From NCBI GenBank assembly GCA_002245135.1, contig NGBS01000875.1, forward strand, positions 62,001 to 126,000: a stretch of 64,000 nucleotides of DNA. Reading direction: 5' to 3'. Below, piece after piece: positions 48,353 to 62,232 of this stretch. Positions within the stretch are counted from its first letter, which is position 1. Each line of letters starts with the position of its first letter. The translations under genes and the position numbers were made by a program. Source of the stretch: Proteromonas lacertae (lineage: Eukaryota > Sar > Bigyra > Opalinata > Proteromonadidae). The notes under the pieces are model-generated. The model ran no database searches. It saw only the letters and a list, made by a program, of their open reading frames with translations, and was not told where the DNA came from.

Positions 48353-51188
48353 ATGAATTCTTTTTTATTCTTTTTGTTTGTTAGTGTGATTGCTGGTGAG
48401 AGAATCACTAATGCCACTGTTGAAGTGTATTATGATTCGCATGGAGGCATACATTTAGGATATGGAGATGGTTTTGTTAATAATATCTTGAATCCGGAAG
48501 AGTTTAGATTATCTGCTGGTTATGGTAAAGCTACATTTGACGTAGAAGATCATGATATTACATTATTGAATTATTATCCTTTACCAGAACCAAAAGAAGA
48601 ATTAGCTGAAGGTTTGTATTCCCCTATGTATAACAATACAATACGTGTAGTAATATTTCGAGGTGCTGATAGAAAAAATTCTTCCAAATGTCTATCTGTA
48701 GAAAGAATGAGAAGTTATGTGAAATATGTAGAATTAGGAATGAGATTATGGACTGCCAATCAAATCAGAATGGAACAAGGAAAAGATTTATACATTAGTG
48801 ACTGTTTAAAAATAAATGAGTCTATATATGAAACAGGTAAAGAAAAATCTATTATGGATGCTTTAATTCGTGAATCAAATAAAACCAAAACAGTTCCTAA
48901 AATAGGTATTAGATGGTTCATAACAGATAATTTCCCAGGTGTATGGTCTGGTTTAGGTGCAGTAGGAAATCCAACTGTTGTTGGTAATTCAAGATCTAAT
49001 TATTGGGCAATATCAAAAGGAGGAATAGGTAACAATGATGATAAAAATAATGGAAGAGTGTTAGTAATAATACACGAATTTGGCCATAATTGTGGATATG
49101 GACATAGTGGGACAAAAGCATTAAGTGAAAGTGGAATATTTTATAATTTTGATGTAAAAGATAATTATGGTGATTGTGGTTCTTATATGAGTAATTGTAA
49201 CACTTGGCCTGGTCCACCAACTTCAAGTCAATACATACGTGTTACTGTGAGAAATAAACCAGAACCATGGCAGTTTAGAGATATTGAAGCTGGTAAACAT
49301 ACTTATAGAATCTATGCATTTGATCATCCATATTCGAGATATTATTTAGGCGTAAGTAAACCATTTCACAATGATAGTGATGTATTTGATGGAATTGCAT
49401 TCAAATTCAACTGTTTAGCAGTTCGTCTGTTGGTAAATACCAGTTTTACAAGTAAGTATGAAGGAAAAGAAAATAGTTCTGCTGAATTGTTTATAGAATA
49501 TCGACAACAACAGAAACTACAAAGTTCAAAAGATTTTGGAGTAAGAATCTTGACAGGATCTAGTAGAATGAGTGGCTTATTAGATGCAAACGTAGATGGA
49601 ATGGGTTGGGCTGGAGCTTATGTATTACCAGGAATTGATTATTATCCATCTGATTTTGATACAGGAACATTAAGAATTAGAGTAACAAAGATACATAAAA
49701 CAACCTTGAAGGATAGTTTAGAAGAAGAAGTAGTAAAAGAAGATAAACGAGATTATGATGAACCATGTTATGCAGAAGTAGAAATAGAATGTTATCCAAA
49801 TAAAAAACCATCTACACCATCTCCTCCAAGTGGTTTGCCTACTCTAACATTCTCACCAAGTTTCTACAATTGCATCAACAACAATGACAAAGGCTATAAT
49901 TGTTCAAAATCAACAACTAATAGTGGATGGTATTATTTTGTGAATAATAATAATCGAAATAAGAATATTCCTCGATCATATACCAGTAAGAATGCTTTTA
50001 TTCGAGGAAGAAAAGTTGTACGATCTTATAATGGTAATGATTTATCAAACTCTAAAGTATGTTATGGTGATAGTGGTTCTAAATGTATAACAATAACTGT
50101 AAAAACCGAAAATTATAAAGGTGTTAGAAGATCAAATTTTCCATTTGCCAATGTTAGTAGAATCAAATTGAATGATGTGAATGCCACAGATGAAGATTTA
50201 GGAATTGCAAATGTGATTTATGGCACTGGAATAATCGTTCCTGATGGTGGAAGAGCATATATTACTGATTTATATGGAAATGAAAAAGATATAAAAGTTG
50301 TTGATAAAGTATTTTGTGAATTATTACCAGCATTAGAAACTGATGGATTTACTGAAGGAGCTGTAGTTGTAAAAGATAAAGATGGGAAAGTTACATATTA
50401 TAATGGTTTTACACTTTACAACCAAAAGAATGGAAATAGAGTAGCAGTTGAATTTACTGATGATAATGAAATGGAATTATCTCCAGCTGTAATGCCAAGT
50501 GATAAACATTCAACCACAACATCAATGTTATTTTCGAAATTATTAAAAGCCAATACTTGGTACAACTATCCAATTCTCTTTTTAGGTGATAAAGACTATA
50601 TATTCATTGATTTTAAAGGAGTTATACCAAGTGGATTAGTAATGACAGTTGAAACAGATATGGGTGATTATGTTAGAGATTTGAGTGATTTAGATGGTTT
50701 AAATAATACATCTTATAAATTAACATTTAAGGAGTTGAATAAAGCGACAGGTGGTTGGGGTGAAATAGATAGAATCAAGTTTAACAAAGATGTTAAAATA
50801 CTTAATATCAGACCAATATATGAAAGTAAAGTCGGAAATCAAATAGTTATTGTTAATGCTGCTAGTAGTAATTATAATTATGATGGTTATAAATATACAG
50901 TAAAATCTCCAAACAGTGGAAATAAATATATTTACACTAAAGTGAATGTTGAAGTGTATGGTAAGAAATATTCATTTGATAGTTCAACTAAATCAATCAA
51001 ATTAAGCAAGATCATCATCATCAGATTCTTCTTCTTCTGATGGATCTGATTCTAGTGGTTTAAGTGGAGGAGCTATAGCTGGAATAATTATTGGTGTGGC
51101 TATTATATTAGTTATTGTATCAGTTTCCGTATTTATATTATTAAGAAGAATGAAAGTTAATAAAGTAAAAGTGGATGTATCTGTTTAG
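48353..51188 (+). CDS. Secreted/membrane M11-like (gametolysin-type) metallopeptidase
   Basis: The protein of about 945 aa starts with a signal peptide (MNSFLFFLFVSVIAG). Residues 241-251 are HEFGHNCGYGH, the metzincin zinc motif HExxHxxGxxH with catalytic Glu242; a Met-turn candidate SYMSN follows at about 284. This spacing and context match the gametolysin/M11 family, which in Volvocales degrades cell-wall protein. The C-terminal half has no domain I know. A Ser-rich linker and a TM helix (AIAGIIIGVAIILVIVSVSVF) with basic tail follow, but only after a frame change of one extra base near 51010. If that base is real, the product would be secreted without the anchor. Confidence 0.8.
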
Positions 51189-51306
51189 TATTATTTTATA
51201 TTTTTCATTATTGATTCGTCGAATTTAACATATAAAGAAAATGTGTATAAATTGTTTATTATGGGATAAATGAATTAAAAAACTATACAAAAAATAATAT
51301 AATATA

Positions 51307-54300
51307 TTATTTTATATTAATAAATTCTTTTGAAAATTCTTTCTTTTCTTCTTCTGAAATTCCTTCTAATTCTATTCTTCCAATTGTTGTAAATGTTTTT
51401 AAGAATGATTCTAATTCTGATTTTACTATATTTTCTTTTACTGTTATTGATAATTCATATAGACAATCAAATACTTCTTTGTTTTGTATCATTGATCTCA
51501 ATTCTTCTTCATTCAATTCATTTCCTAACAGGTTTATCTTTCTTAATGGTATATTGTCTTTTAATCCTTCTATCAACATTTTTCAATCCTTTTTTACTCA
51601 TTCTAATATCTATTAAAATAGCAAAAAATAAAATACTCGAAATATCTAACGAAAAAATATCATTTTCATTCACTCTAATAAACTGTATTATATTTTTGCA
51701 TATTATCTCTATTCCTTCATCTCCAATTGGATTATTTGCTATTGAAATATACTTTGATTCTTTTGGTAATGCATCTGCTTAATTCTTTTAATCCTTTTGA
51801 AGTAATTCTATTATTAGATAAACCAAGTGTTACATAATCTATCTGTTTTATCAGTGAAATGTGAGAATCATTTAGATTTAAATCTATTTCATTAAAAATA
51901 AACAACAAAATACTTGAAAGATCGTAGTTCTTATAATATTCATTTCTTTTCTTTTTTACACAATAATTCAAATAGTACTCCACTTCTTCATTATTCCATG
52001 ATATAGATTTCATCTTAATAAATGGATATTTCTCACTCTCTAACGAATATGAACAAATTGATTTTAATCCATTCATCCTAACATCATTTCCGCTTACATT
52101 TATTAATTCACATTTTCCAAGTGTTTTCATTTTATCTGATAAGGAGATGACACTTTCATCATCTATTGATATATTACTCACATCTATTTGGTTTGATAAA
52201 TTTAACAAACTTAAATGCCTTAATAATGATTTAAATCCAGTATTACCAATAGGATTATCTATTTCACATAAAGAATTAAATACATTTATACTATGAATAT
52301 TTAACATTCTAATACTGTATTTTTCTTTTATGAAATTCATCAAATATTCGATTCCTTCTGAATCAATATTATTATCATTTATATAAAACCTTGTATTTCT
52401 TAGTGCTTGTCTCTTCTCTTTAATATTTCTTAAACCATCAACTATATATCTCAATCCAATTGATGATAATCCCATATCTATTATATATTGTAGAATAATT
52501 ATTATACTTGAACAATTCAGAATACCATCTAAATCTCTCAACAAATTTACATGTGGAGATAATAGTTTCATACTTTCATCTCCTACGTCATTTCCATATA
52601 ATACAAGATTTTTTAGATCTGAAAATGAAGATAAATTGTTAATTAGTAATTCTACACTTTTATATGTTAATTTATTGATCTAAATAATAGCAAACTATCA
52701 AATTATACTACTCACATCTAAATTTAGCTACATCCTTTAATTCATTTAATCTTAATGAAATGAATGATTTGAAAATATCATCACTAATATTTGAATTACT
52801 CAGTTTTATTATATAATCATTATGAAATAATTCTGGTATATTTTATCAATTATTAGTTCACTATTATTTTCATTAAAAATCAATTCTATTCTTGAAATTG
52901 GGAATTTGGAGAATAAAGCTTTTATTCCATCACAGTGAATGTAGTTATTTTGTGAAGTATAGATATAGCTTAAACATGGATATTTGCATAAATCTTCTGA
53001 TAATAATATTAACGAATCATCATTTAAATTCATCCACGAAAGATCCAATTCATTATGTTCTGGAATTAATAAATGTAAATATGGAAGTAACAATTTGAAG
53101 CCTTTTGGACCAATTGGATTCACTATTATGAATATACGGATAATTATAAATACATGAAAGATCCACATATCTTAATTTCATGAATGGTATTGTTTTAACA
53201 AATGATTCAACGAAATGATAAGTAAGATTACATCTTGATATATGTAATACTTCTATATTTGTTAATTGACAAAAATATGATCCAAATAATGACTGATGTT
53301 CTACTGGAACATTAATGTACAGAATAAAATCACCTAAAGTGAATAATAAAAAAACATGAATCATACCGAATGAAAGTTTAGTTGGATTAATCAGTGTAAA
53401 TACTTTAAACAAATAATCAATTCCTTCTTTACATAAACACATACTTTTTGGATCAATTCTGATAATTTCTTTATCATCATAATCGTTATAATGAATATTC
53501 AATATCATCTCATCCAAATAACAATCATCATTTCTTTCTTTACATTGGTGATGAATTTGAAACTTTAGTTTTTCTTTGATTGATTCATCGATTTTTGGAT
53601 AATTTTATCATCAACAGCATTGATAATAATCTTTCATTTGTTTTTCTATTATATAATTCTATAATCTTATCTTCTTTGAATTTTGTATTATTAAAATAAT
53701 ACTCGACTTGAAGGTTTAAATGGTGATATTTCTACTATGTAATCATTATTGAACAATATTTCTTTTCTTTCTATACATATCATTACATTATATTTATCAT
53801 CATTCAATATTTCACACACTTTTATCATTTCTTTTCTCAGCTCAATTAGACTAATTCTATATTCACTCTTCACTTTTAACATTTTTTCTATCATTTCTTT
53901 CATCATACCATCACATTCTACATCTAAACTGTATCTACATCTCACAATATTATCTTTTGTTTTACTGATGTTATCATCTTCATTAAATGGTAATTTCTTA
54001 TTTATCATCTCATATAATATACAACCAATTGACCAAATCACACTTTTCTCATTACATTCTAATCCACTCAACTCTTCAGGGCTTCTAAAACATACACCAT
54101 ATATTCTTAAATCTTCTTCTTCTTTCCTTAAATTATTCAAGAATAAATCACATATCTTTATTTCATCACCATCTTCTTCATATTCTATATTATTACTCTT
54201 TAAATTATTTACCATTACATCATAATCACTTAAAATCATCAATATATTACACAATGAATATATCATATTACAAATATCACCATTTGAAAGGGATTTATTA

Positions 54301-54580
54301 TTTATCATTTCTTCTAAATCTCTTTCATAACATTTTCTTTCTAATAATACACAGCTAATTGATTTATCCAAATAAAATAGTGAATGTATAACTGTAGTGA
54401 GTGAAATACTATTCACCAAACTAAAATTCTGCTCAACCAATCTGAAATCTTTTTCTTTAATATTACTTATATCAAATACTTTCACTACCTTAGAATGATT
54501 TTCTTTCAAAACACTTATTTCACTCACTCTCTCTTTTAATACATTATATTTCTATTTTTACATTATTATACAGTTATACG
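51307..54580 (-). CDS. Pseudokinase-LRR protein, copy A
   Basis: The N-terminal half is kinase-like with CVLLERKCYERDL, SPEELSG, VIWSIGCILYEMINKKLPF, but the catalytic HRD is VNN (MVNNLKSNN) and DFG is DLF (ICDLFLNN), so no phosphotransfer is expected. The C-terminal half holds RNH1-like leucine-rich repeats (NNRITSKGLKELS, GNELNEEELRSMI, GLSSIGLRYIVDGL). Exon breaks match those of copy B (58922-62232). The start codon is unclear: an exon beginning near 54555 joins through a 28-bp intron to an unresolved upstream piece. At least four one-base shifts (about 53705, 53605, 51785, 51575) break the frame, so this copy may be decaying or mis-assembled. End 51307 is firm. Confidence 0.7.
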
Positions 54581-54697
54581 TTCCAATCAATATGATAACA
54601 CAGTGCTAAGTAATCTTTAACACTCTCATTTTTTCGAAACATTATTATCAGACAAATACAGCTGTATTGAGTGTATTAACATTTTTCTTTCTTTTTG

Positions 54698-55733
54698 ATG
54701 GATGATAATTACGTTTCGAAATATATATCTGTCCCAGAGAAGAAAAAGAAAACTAAAAAACATAAAAATGATGTATACTTATCATTTTCTTATTTAGTAG
54801 GTGAAAATTGTAGATTACGATGATTTAATATCTAATACATGGAAGCAAAAATCTAGAGATGATGATTATACAATTTCAATGGAAGACCCAAGCATAGAAG
54901 GTATACATTCATAATTTTACTTATATGTAGTTATTAACAAGCCTAAAAAACATAAAAAAGCATCAAGATTTGTAGAAATAAAAGATGATTCAATAGAACA
55001 GAATAAAGAATCAAATAATAAAGAAAAGAATAAATCTCCCTCACCATCACCTCCAAGGCGTGATAGACCTAGAAATCCATCATCATCATCTTCTAGATCA
55101 TCTTCATCATCACCACCAAGGAAAAGATCTAAACCAACATCTCAATTAAACGGATTAATTACAGCAGAAGAATATACAAAAAGTAAAGAAAGATTAGAAT
55201 CAGAGAAACATGATATTTCACATCTTGACAAATCATTGACTGGTGAAAATGCTTCAACAATCTACAGAGATAAATCAGGTAAAAAAATAACCAAACAGTC
55301 AGATATAATGTTAAAAATGTTAAAATTAAACAATTTAAGAACAAAAGATGAAATAGATAGAGAAAAATTAGAATGGGGATTAGGTAAAAAACAAAAAGAA
55401 GAATTAGAGAAGAAACACGAAGAATTAGAAAGAGCCAAAGAGTTACCTTTTTCAGTGCATGCTGATGATATAGAATATAGTGCAGAATTGAAGAATGAAC
55501 TTCGCTCTGAAGATCCAATGTTAGAATATGCAAAAGAAAAGAAGAAGAATAAATCTAATAAACCACTGTATAAAGGACCAGCTGCTCCACCTAATAGATA
55601 TCATATAATGCCTGGTTATCGTTGGGATGGAGTTGATAGAAGTAATGGATTTGAAAGGAGGTATTTATCGGCACAAGCTTCTAAATTGTTAGGAGAAGAG
55701 GAAAAATATAAGTATTTGACTAGAGATATGTAA
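54698..55733 (+). CDS. BUD13: BUD13/CWC26, RES complex splicing factor
   Basis: Three exons (introns 54773-54800 and 54901-54930) give 325 aa. The N-terminus is Lys-rich then VKIVDYDDLI; a Ser/Pro/Arg-rich middle (PSPSPPRRDRPR) precedes GENASTIYRDKSGKKI and the signature end APPNRYHIMPGYRWDGVDRS with NGFE. BUD13 forms the RES complex with SNU17 and PML1 and helps retain and splice pre-mRNAs with weak or short introns. With LSM8 this is the second splicing gene here. Confidence 0.93.
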
Positions 55734-55919
55734 AATTTTCAATCCTTTTTTCTTTACAGATGTATTTTTAAAAATGTTTGTAGTTATTGTTATATGATTA
55801 ATGGTTGTATTATTACAAAACATAATAGAAAATAATGGTATTAATGAAAATAATAAATCTAATCAGTTTTGCTTTTCTCATCCAATTTCTCTTTAAGCTA
55901 TATATACAATAGATTTATA

Positions 55920-56507
55920 CTAATATACTTGTTCTACACCTTCTTGGGCAAGTTTTCCTCCCTTTTCTTTTATTTTTCCTGCAATTTCTGTAGTTTTCTC
56001 TTTGAATTGAGCTATTAATTTCTCAATTAAGCTATCAATTTGTTTTTGATATTTCTAATTGTAATAATATAAAATGTAGATAATACTTCATAAAATGGTC
56101 CAACAAATGAGGTGTATAACCATTCAGAACCCTAACAATTACAATAAGAAAAATACTTTAAACCATGACAAATAAACAAAGGCAGACATTTTTAATTCGC
56201 CATAAAATGGAATACTACAGTAAAATAGAATATAAATGTATACAATCCCGCAAATACATCCAATACCATAGTAATAATTGTGAATAATCCGGCAATAACC
56301 CTAATGAAGTAAAATATGATTAAACATACCAATAATGCAACCAATGGGGTATATTCTCTTTCTCATTCACTGCTTTGTAGGACTGATAGGCTGGGAAGAA
56401 ATATCCAGTGATTAATCTAATGAGACTAAAAAATGGACTTCATACGCAATTGGAACGGTAACCCATGGAGATATGATGGAATATGAATCGAATACTGAAT
56501 AATACAT
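55920..56507 (-). CDS. TB2/DP1/HVA22 (REEP5/6-like) ER-shaping protein
   Basis: Five exons (introns 56329-56301, 56243-56215, 56156-56132, 56086-56055) encode about 157 aa. The family core RLITGYFFPAYQSYKAVNEK, then PHWLHYW, ELKMSAFVYLSWFKGSEWLYTSFVGPFY is present, with two hydrophobic hairpins, and a C-terminal amphipathic helix (IDSLIEKLIAQFKEKTTEIAGK). REEP/Yop1 proteins wedge into and curve ER tubules. One base is missing in a T run near 56428. The short introns hide the gene from simple frame scans. Confidence 0.82.
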
Positions 56508-56713
56508 ATTATAGCCTTAAGAGAAGAAGAATGATTTGAAATTAAAGAAATGATAAAATAAGTTCGACTTGCTTGATTATGGTTAATGAAAAAACATGTG
56601 TAACGAATATATTTGTGTTAAGACAAATAAAGCTTGTATCGCAACACTGATTATACACACATTCTTATTGTATTAACTCAACATCAATTGAAAGAGAATA
56701 AAGTTTTATATAA

Positions 56714-57176
56714 ATGATGAGCGCAATGAAAAATATCGTTCCACCAAAAGGTATTAATTATACTCTCTTTGAAGACATTTTTATTTATTTTGTGTATAGT
56801 ACCTATTGCGAACGATTGTACACTTTGTACTGATTCTAGTACACCTTGTAAACACTGCAGATGCCCAGGATATACTGACTGTGATCATAATCCTGTATAA
56901 CTGATAGTTTTTATTACTTAGGGAGAACCATGTGTAAGAACAAGATATAATAGAAGATCGGTTTGTAATCCATGCGAAAGAAGAAAGCTTGAACAGTATT
57001 TTTATATATTTGTTATTAACTAACTATAGGAAAAAGAGAGACCTGATATTTTCAACACTATCATCGCAAGGTTTTTGTATACAACCAGCAATGACAAGAA
57101 TCTTCCCAGATGCAACACCAAGTAGTATATCCAATCAACCTTCACTACCAATCATGTCCGAATGGTCATCTCCATC

Positions 57177-57213
<37 letters not shown>

Positions 57214-58713
57214 ATGTACTTTTCACAATCCAATACTACAACATCATCATCATTTTCTTCTCCATTCTTCAGCAATCCAATTTCTACTTTAGATGATCCA
57301 ATTCAATTAGAATATGACTCATTAAATGTTCCACTACCAGAAGACACAATTACCACTTCATCCACAACAACAGAACCAGTTGTAAAAGAAGATGAAATAA
57401 GTGATGAGAATATTTATGAAGAAGAAGATTCCTCCAAAATAATAAGAAGAAAACTAATTCATATAAATGTTGAATCAAATCCAACTCCATTTGGTTTAAT
57501 ACCAATCTGTAAAGAAAGAGACACATTGAGTTATGCGAGAGATTATTTGGAAAGAAAGATAAGTAATTGTCCAAAGAGCTTTCTATTTTTGAGTAACAGT
57601 GGTTCAATAATCGAAAAAGATCAAGAAAGTGAGTTATTAATATTTGATCAGATCGTATCTGAAGAATGGAAACATCATACATTTGCTAGAACGATCAGAA
57701 GAGATCATTTATTTATACGAATAATTGATATATTAAAGAATAATGAAGATAATGAAACAAAATCGAAGAAAAGAAAACGAGATGATGATGATGATGATGA
57801 TAAAGATAAAGATAATGAAAAGCGAAGAAAACTATTAGAAGAGTTATTCAACAGTGCTCCAATCGAATTACAACAACAATTAGCAATGAAAGTATTTGAA
57901 CATAATAATTTCAATATAAAAAGAAATGATGATAAAGAAATGAATAAACCGTTTTCATTAGCATCTATGGAGATATATAATAAAAATATAGTAGGATTAA
58001 ATTATATATTATATCATGGATGTAATATTAATCAATATGATAGTAAAAATGGAAATAGTTTATTGCATTATGCTTGTTTAGAGAACAACTGGGAAGCTGC
58101 CACTCTAATTCTATCAACAGTAACTGAAAAGAATCAATATTTATGTGGAAATGTAGATTATCTATGTAGAAATAAAGAAGGTAAAATGCCAGAAGATTTA
58201 AGTACAAACAATGATATAAAGAATTTATTATTATCATTTCGAAATCATACATTTCGAATCTATAATGGTAATAATAATTGTTTTACATCAGTTGGATGTA
58301 AATTATTTGAATTGCGAGAAATAATATCAGATATTTGTCATGATGATATAATATCCAATAATGTAATCTTTGTATATGAAGGTACGAAAATATGTAAGAA
58401 ACAAGAGAAAGATATTTATATTCCAAATGATAAAGAAGGAATGTGTGAAATTTGTATAAATCCATTTAAAGTGAATGAAATTCCAGTAGATGATAATGAA
58501 GAATTGAATATTAGAATGAATAATATATTTCGAATTAGATCAGCTGAAGAACATACTGAAAATAATAATAATAAATCATTATTTATAAAGAAACATGTAG
58601 ATGAAGAAGTTCCATTATATAGAAGAGATTTGAAATTTGGAGTTCATCCTACAATACCTAAAGCAGCTCAACAACCTCCTCCTACTGCTAATTCTCAATA
58701 CCCTCCTAAATAG
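56714..58713 (+). CDS. Cys-rich, polyQ and ankyrin-like protein, unknown function
   Basis: Four exons (introns 56751-56799, 56895-56921, 56996-57029) give 629 aa. The N-terminus has a Cys cluster (CTLCTDSSTPCKHCRCPGYTDC, then CVRTRYNRRSVCNPCERRK) that could bind zinc; its CxxC-rich, basic layout recalls a DNA-binding Zn cluster. A run of 12 Gln follows. An Asp/Lys-rich patch near 57760-57830 may be a nuclear signal. One or two ankyrin-like units (GNSLLHYACLENNWEAATLIL) come next, then a ubiquitin-like looking strand set (FRIYNGNNNCFTSVGCKLFELREII). Overall it looks like a nuclear regulator, by inference only. It is flanked by the pseudokinase-LRR pair. Confidence 0.6.
57178..57213. repeat. 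CAA microsatellite (12 Gln)
   Basis: Twelve uninterrupted CAA codons within the Cys-rich gene. The pure repeat suggests recent slippage and probable length polymorphism. Confidence 0.85.
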
Positions 58714-58921
58714 ACTACATCTTTATTTATTTAATGAATATAAATATTATTTTGTTGAAATATTGTTTAGAATATATTTGAATGATTTTTTGTATATATT
58801 CAATACACAAGAGAGTAATTGTGAGAAGATGCTTAGGAAAGATAACCAGTATATGGTATAGAATAACAATCAATACAAATAATTCATAAAAAACATCTAT
58901 AGGATAAATAAACCAAAACTG

Positions 58922-61900
58922 ATGTTGATTGATCAAAAATTTCAAAATAGAAATGAAGTAGAAACGAATAAATATTTTGAAATTTCAATTTTTTCAATGA
59001 ATGATATAGAAGGGTTATTGAAGTATAATTTACCGAAAATTGAAGTATGTGAAATATTTGTATATGTAATAGATAAAACAAAAAGTTGAAAAGAGTGTTA
59101 ATGAAGTAGATTTAGCAGTTAAAAGTAAAAATGATATTAAGATATTGAAACTGCTAAAAATTGATGATGTTAAAGAAAAGAAGATATCAAAATTTGTTGA
59201 GAATAACATGTTGTTAAGTTGTTGTTTCCTTTTTATTTATCCTTCTGAAGTAAATATGTTCGGGGATAATGTGATGATTCTAGAACGAAGATATTATTGT
59301 AAAGACTTAAAAGGAGTAATAGTAAATAATAGTTATTCAAGTGTTAATATTTGTATTATACTATTTTCATTATGTAAAATTATGATGAAATTGAGTGAAT
59401 TTGATTTAGTTGTTGGTAATTTGAAGAGTTCTAACATAGTATATGATGAAAATAATGATATAAAGTTATGTGATTTATTTCTGAATGAATTAAGAAAAGA
59501 AGAAGATATGAAATTATATGATGTTTGCTTCAAAAGCCCTGAAGAGTTGAATGGATATGAATGTAATGAGAAAAGTGTGATTTGGTCAGTTGGTTGTATA
59601 TTATATGAAATGATTTGTAAGAAACTGCCATTTAATGAAGATGATAATATTTATAAAACCATGAATAATATCCAGAGATGTAAATACAATTTAGATATAG
59701 AATGTGATGAAATGATGAAAGAATTGATGATAAAGATGTTAAAAGTGAAGAGTGAAGATAGATTGAGTTTAAAAGAGTTGAAGAAAGAAATAAAGAAGAT
59801 GTATGAAATATTAAAGGATGGTGAAGAGAAATTACTATATATTTGTAATAACAAAATTGTTTTACTTCCAATTGTATATCCAATAGAAAATTATTTTCAA
59901 AGCGAGAAATGGAAAGAAATTAGGAAAGAATTAATAAAATGGTACAATTATGAACCAGATGAAAGAATTCTGTCAGTTTTATTTAAGATGATTATATCCG
60001 AAAGAGATGGTTATTCTATAAGAAACAAAATGAAATTCCAAATACATCACCATTGTAAATATGGAAAAGAATGTCATTTAGATAAAATGATATTCAATAT
60101 AGAAACATATTATATTGATAATCATAAAGAACTTATTATAAACAATAGTTGTATATGTTTATGTGAAGAAGGAATTAATTATCTCTTCAGAATATTGAAG
60201 CTTATCAATCCATCAAAGCTTTGTTTTGGTATTGACATTCCACTCCATTTTCAATTATTTTTTCAATCACATTTTTTACAATTACCAAATTTACAAAAAT
60301 TACATTTAAGTGGATGTAATCTTTCAAATTCTTTTATTGAATCATTTGTTAAATCAATTCCGTTGATGAAATTGAAATATATAGATCTTCATTGTATCTA
60401 TAATCATATTGTTATTTTATGAAATAGATAATCCAATTGGTCCAAAATCATTCAAACTATTACTTCCACATTTGCATTTATTAATTAACGATTTTAATGA
60501 ATTATATCTTAATGGTATGAATTTGAATGATGAATCAATGATATTATTATCATCAGAATTATATAAATATCCAAATATTGAGAGAATATATATTGAATCA
60601 AACAAAAATATTCATTTTGTTGGATTAAAAGCTTTATTCTCCAAATTTCCAATTTCAAAAGTAGACTTTGATTTGAAAGGATGTAAAGAAATACTGATTG
60701 ATAAAGACATTCCAGAATTGATTAAATATATAAAATTACTTTCTTATAGTAATGTTTTACTTGATGTTAGGAATTTAGAAATTGATGATGATTTTTTCAA
60801 ATCATTCATTACATTAAGATCAAATGAATTCGAAGGAATAGAAAAGTTGAATTTGAGTAGTATAATTTGATATTTTTCTACTATTTAGGTAACAAACTAA
60901 CAAGTAAAAGCATAGAAATATTGATTGACAATTTATCATCATTTCCAAATCTTAAATATATTGAATTATATGGAAATGAAATTGGAGATTTTGGAATGAG
61001 GATATTATCTCCTCATTTACATTTATTAGGAAGTTATCTGATCTGTTCAAGTATAATTATAATTAACATGTAATAGAAATGGGATTATCTTCAATTGGCT
61101 TAAAATATTTGGTTGATAGTTTAAAGAACATAGGAACAATCATTAAACTTGATATTAGTGATAATAATATAGATTCAGATGGAATAGAATATTTGATAAA
61201 GTATATGAAAAAAAATGATAAAAAAGGAAAATTATTTATTCATAGTAATATTTATTTATTTTATTATAATTTATAGATAATCCATTTGGAAATGATGGAT
61301 TTAAGTTATTATTAGATAAAATAAGCATATTAAAGTACAGTGTTTTTTCAGGAGACATAATTGATTTAAGTAACATATCAATAGATGATGAAAGTGTATT
61401 ATTATTATCTACTAAAATACAATTAACTAAAAAATGTAAAGAGATAAATTTAAAAGGAAATAACATAAGAATGAATGGATTAAAAGCAATTTGTTCTAAA
61501 TCATTAGAGAAAGTAGAATATCCATTTATAGAAATGAAGAACTTTTTATGGACAAATGAAGAATTGGAATATTATTTGAATTATTGCATAAAGAAAAGAA
61601 AGGATAATAAATTTTATGATTTTTCCAGTACAATATTGTTATATATATAAATAGATTTAAATATTAATGATTCTCACATTTCCTTGATTAAAAATATATA
61701 TTATGAAAAACTTGATTTATCCAATAATAAAATTACTTCAAAAGGCATAAAAGAATTATTAGATTCTATACCATATTATTCAAATTGTATTTTAATTCAT
61801 AACAATGCAATTGAAAATGAAGGAATAAAAATAATTTGTAAGTGTTTAAATATATTTGTTACAAATGATTATACAAATATAAATCTATCAAGTATTATAC

Positions 61901-62232
61901 AATATAATACCAATTTTATAATCTAAATAGATATTGGAATGAGTATGAAAGGATTTAGAATGTTAATAAATAGATTAAAGTTTTTAGAACTCATAAGAAA
62001 TTTGAATATATCAGGAAATGAATTGAATGAAAAAGGATTAAGATTAATGAAAGAAAATGAAAGAATATTTGATGGTTTAAGGGAATTATCAATAACTGTA
62101 AGAGAAGATGTAGATAAATTTGAATTAAAATCATTCTTAAAAACATTCTCATCAGTTAATACAATCAAACTAGATGGAATTTCAGAAGAAGAAAAGAAAG
62201 AACTATCAAAAGCATTCTTCAATATTCAATAA
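58922..62232 (+). CDS. Pseudokinase-LRR protein, copy B (intact)
   Basis: Eight exons (introns 59045-59072, 60394-60427, 60860-60888, 61051-61076, 61245-61276, 61628-61654, 61892-61930) join in phase to 1031 aa without a break. The kinase-like half lacks a glycine loop, has VGN in place of HRD (Asn157 for the catalytic Asp) and DLF for DFG (Asp175), but keeps SPEEL and VIWSVGCILYEM. From about 350 onward come RNH1-type LRRs (LHLSGCNLSNSF, LYGNEIGDFGMRIL, LNISGNELNEKG). No signal peptide or TM. Such a protein could act as a scaffold or sensor; the substrate is unknown. It is the inverted paralogue of 51307-54580. Confidence 0.82.
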
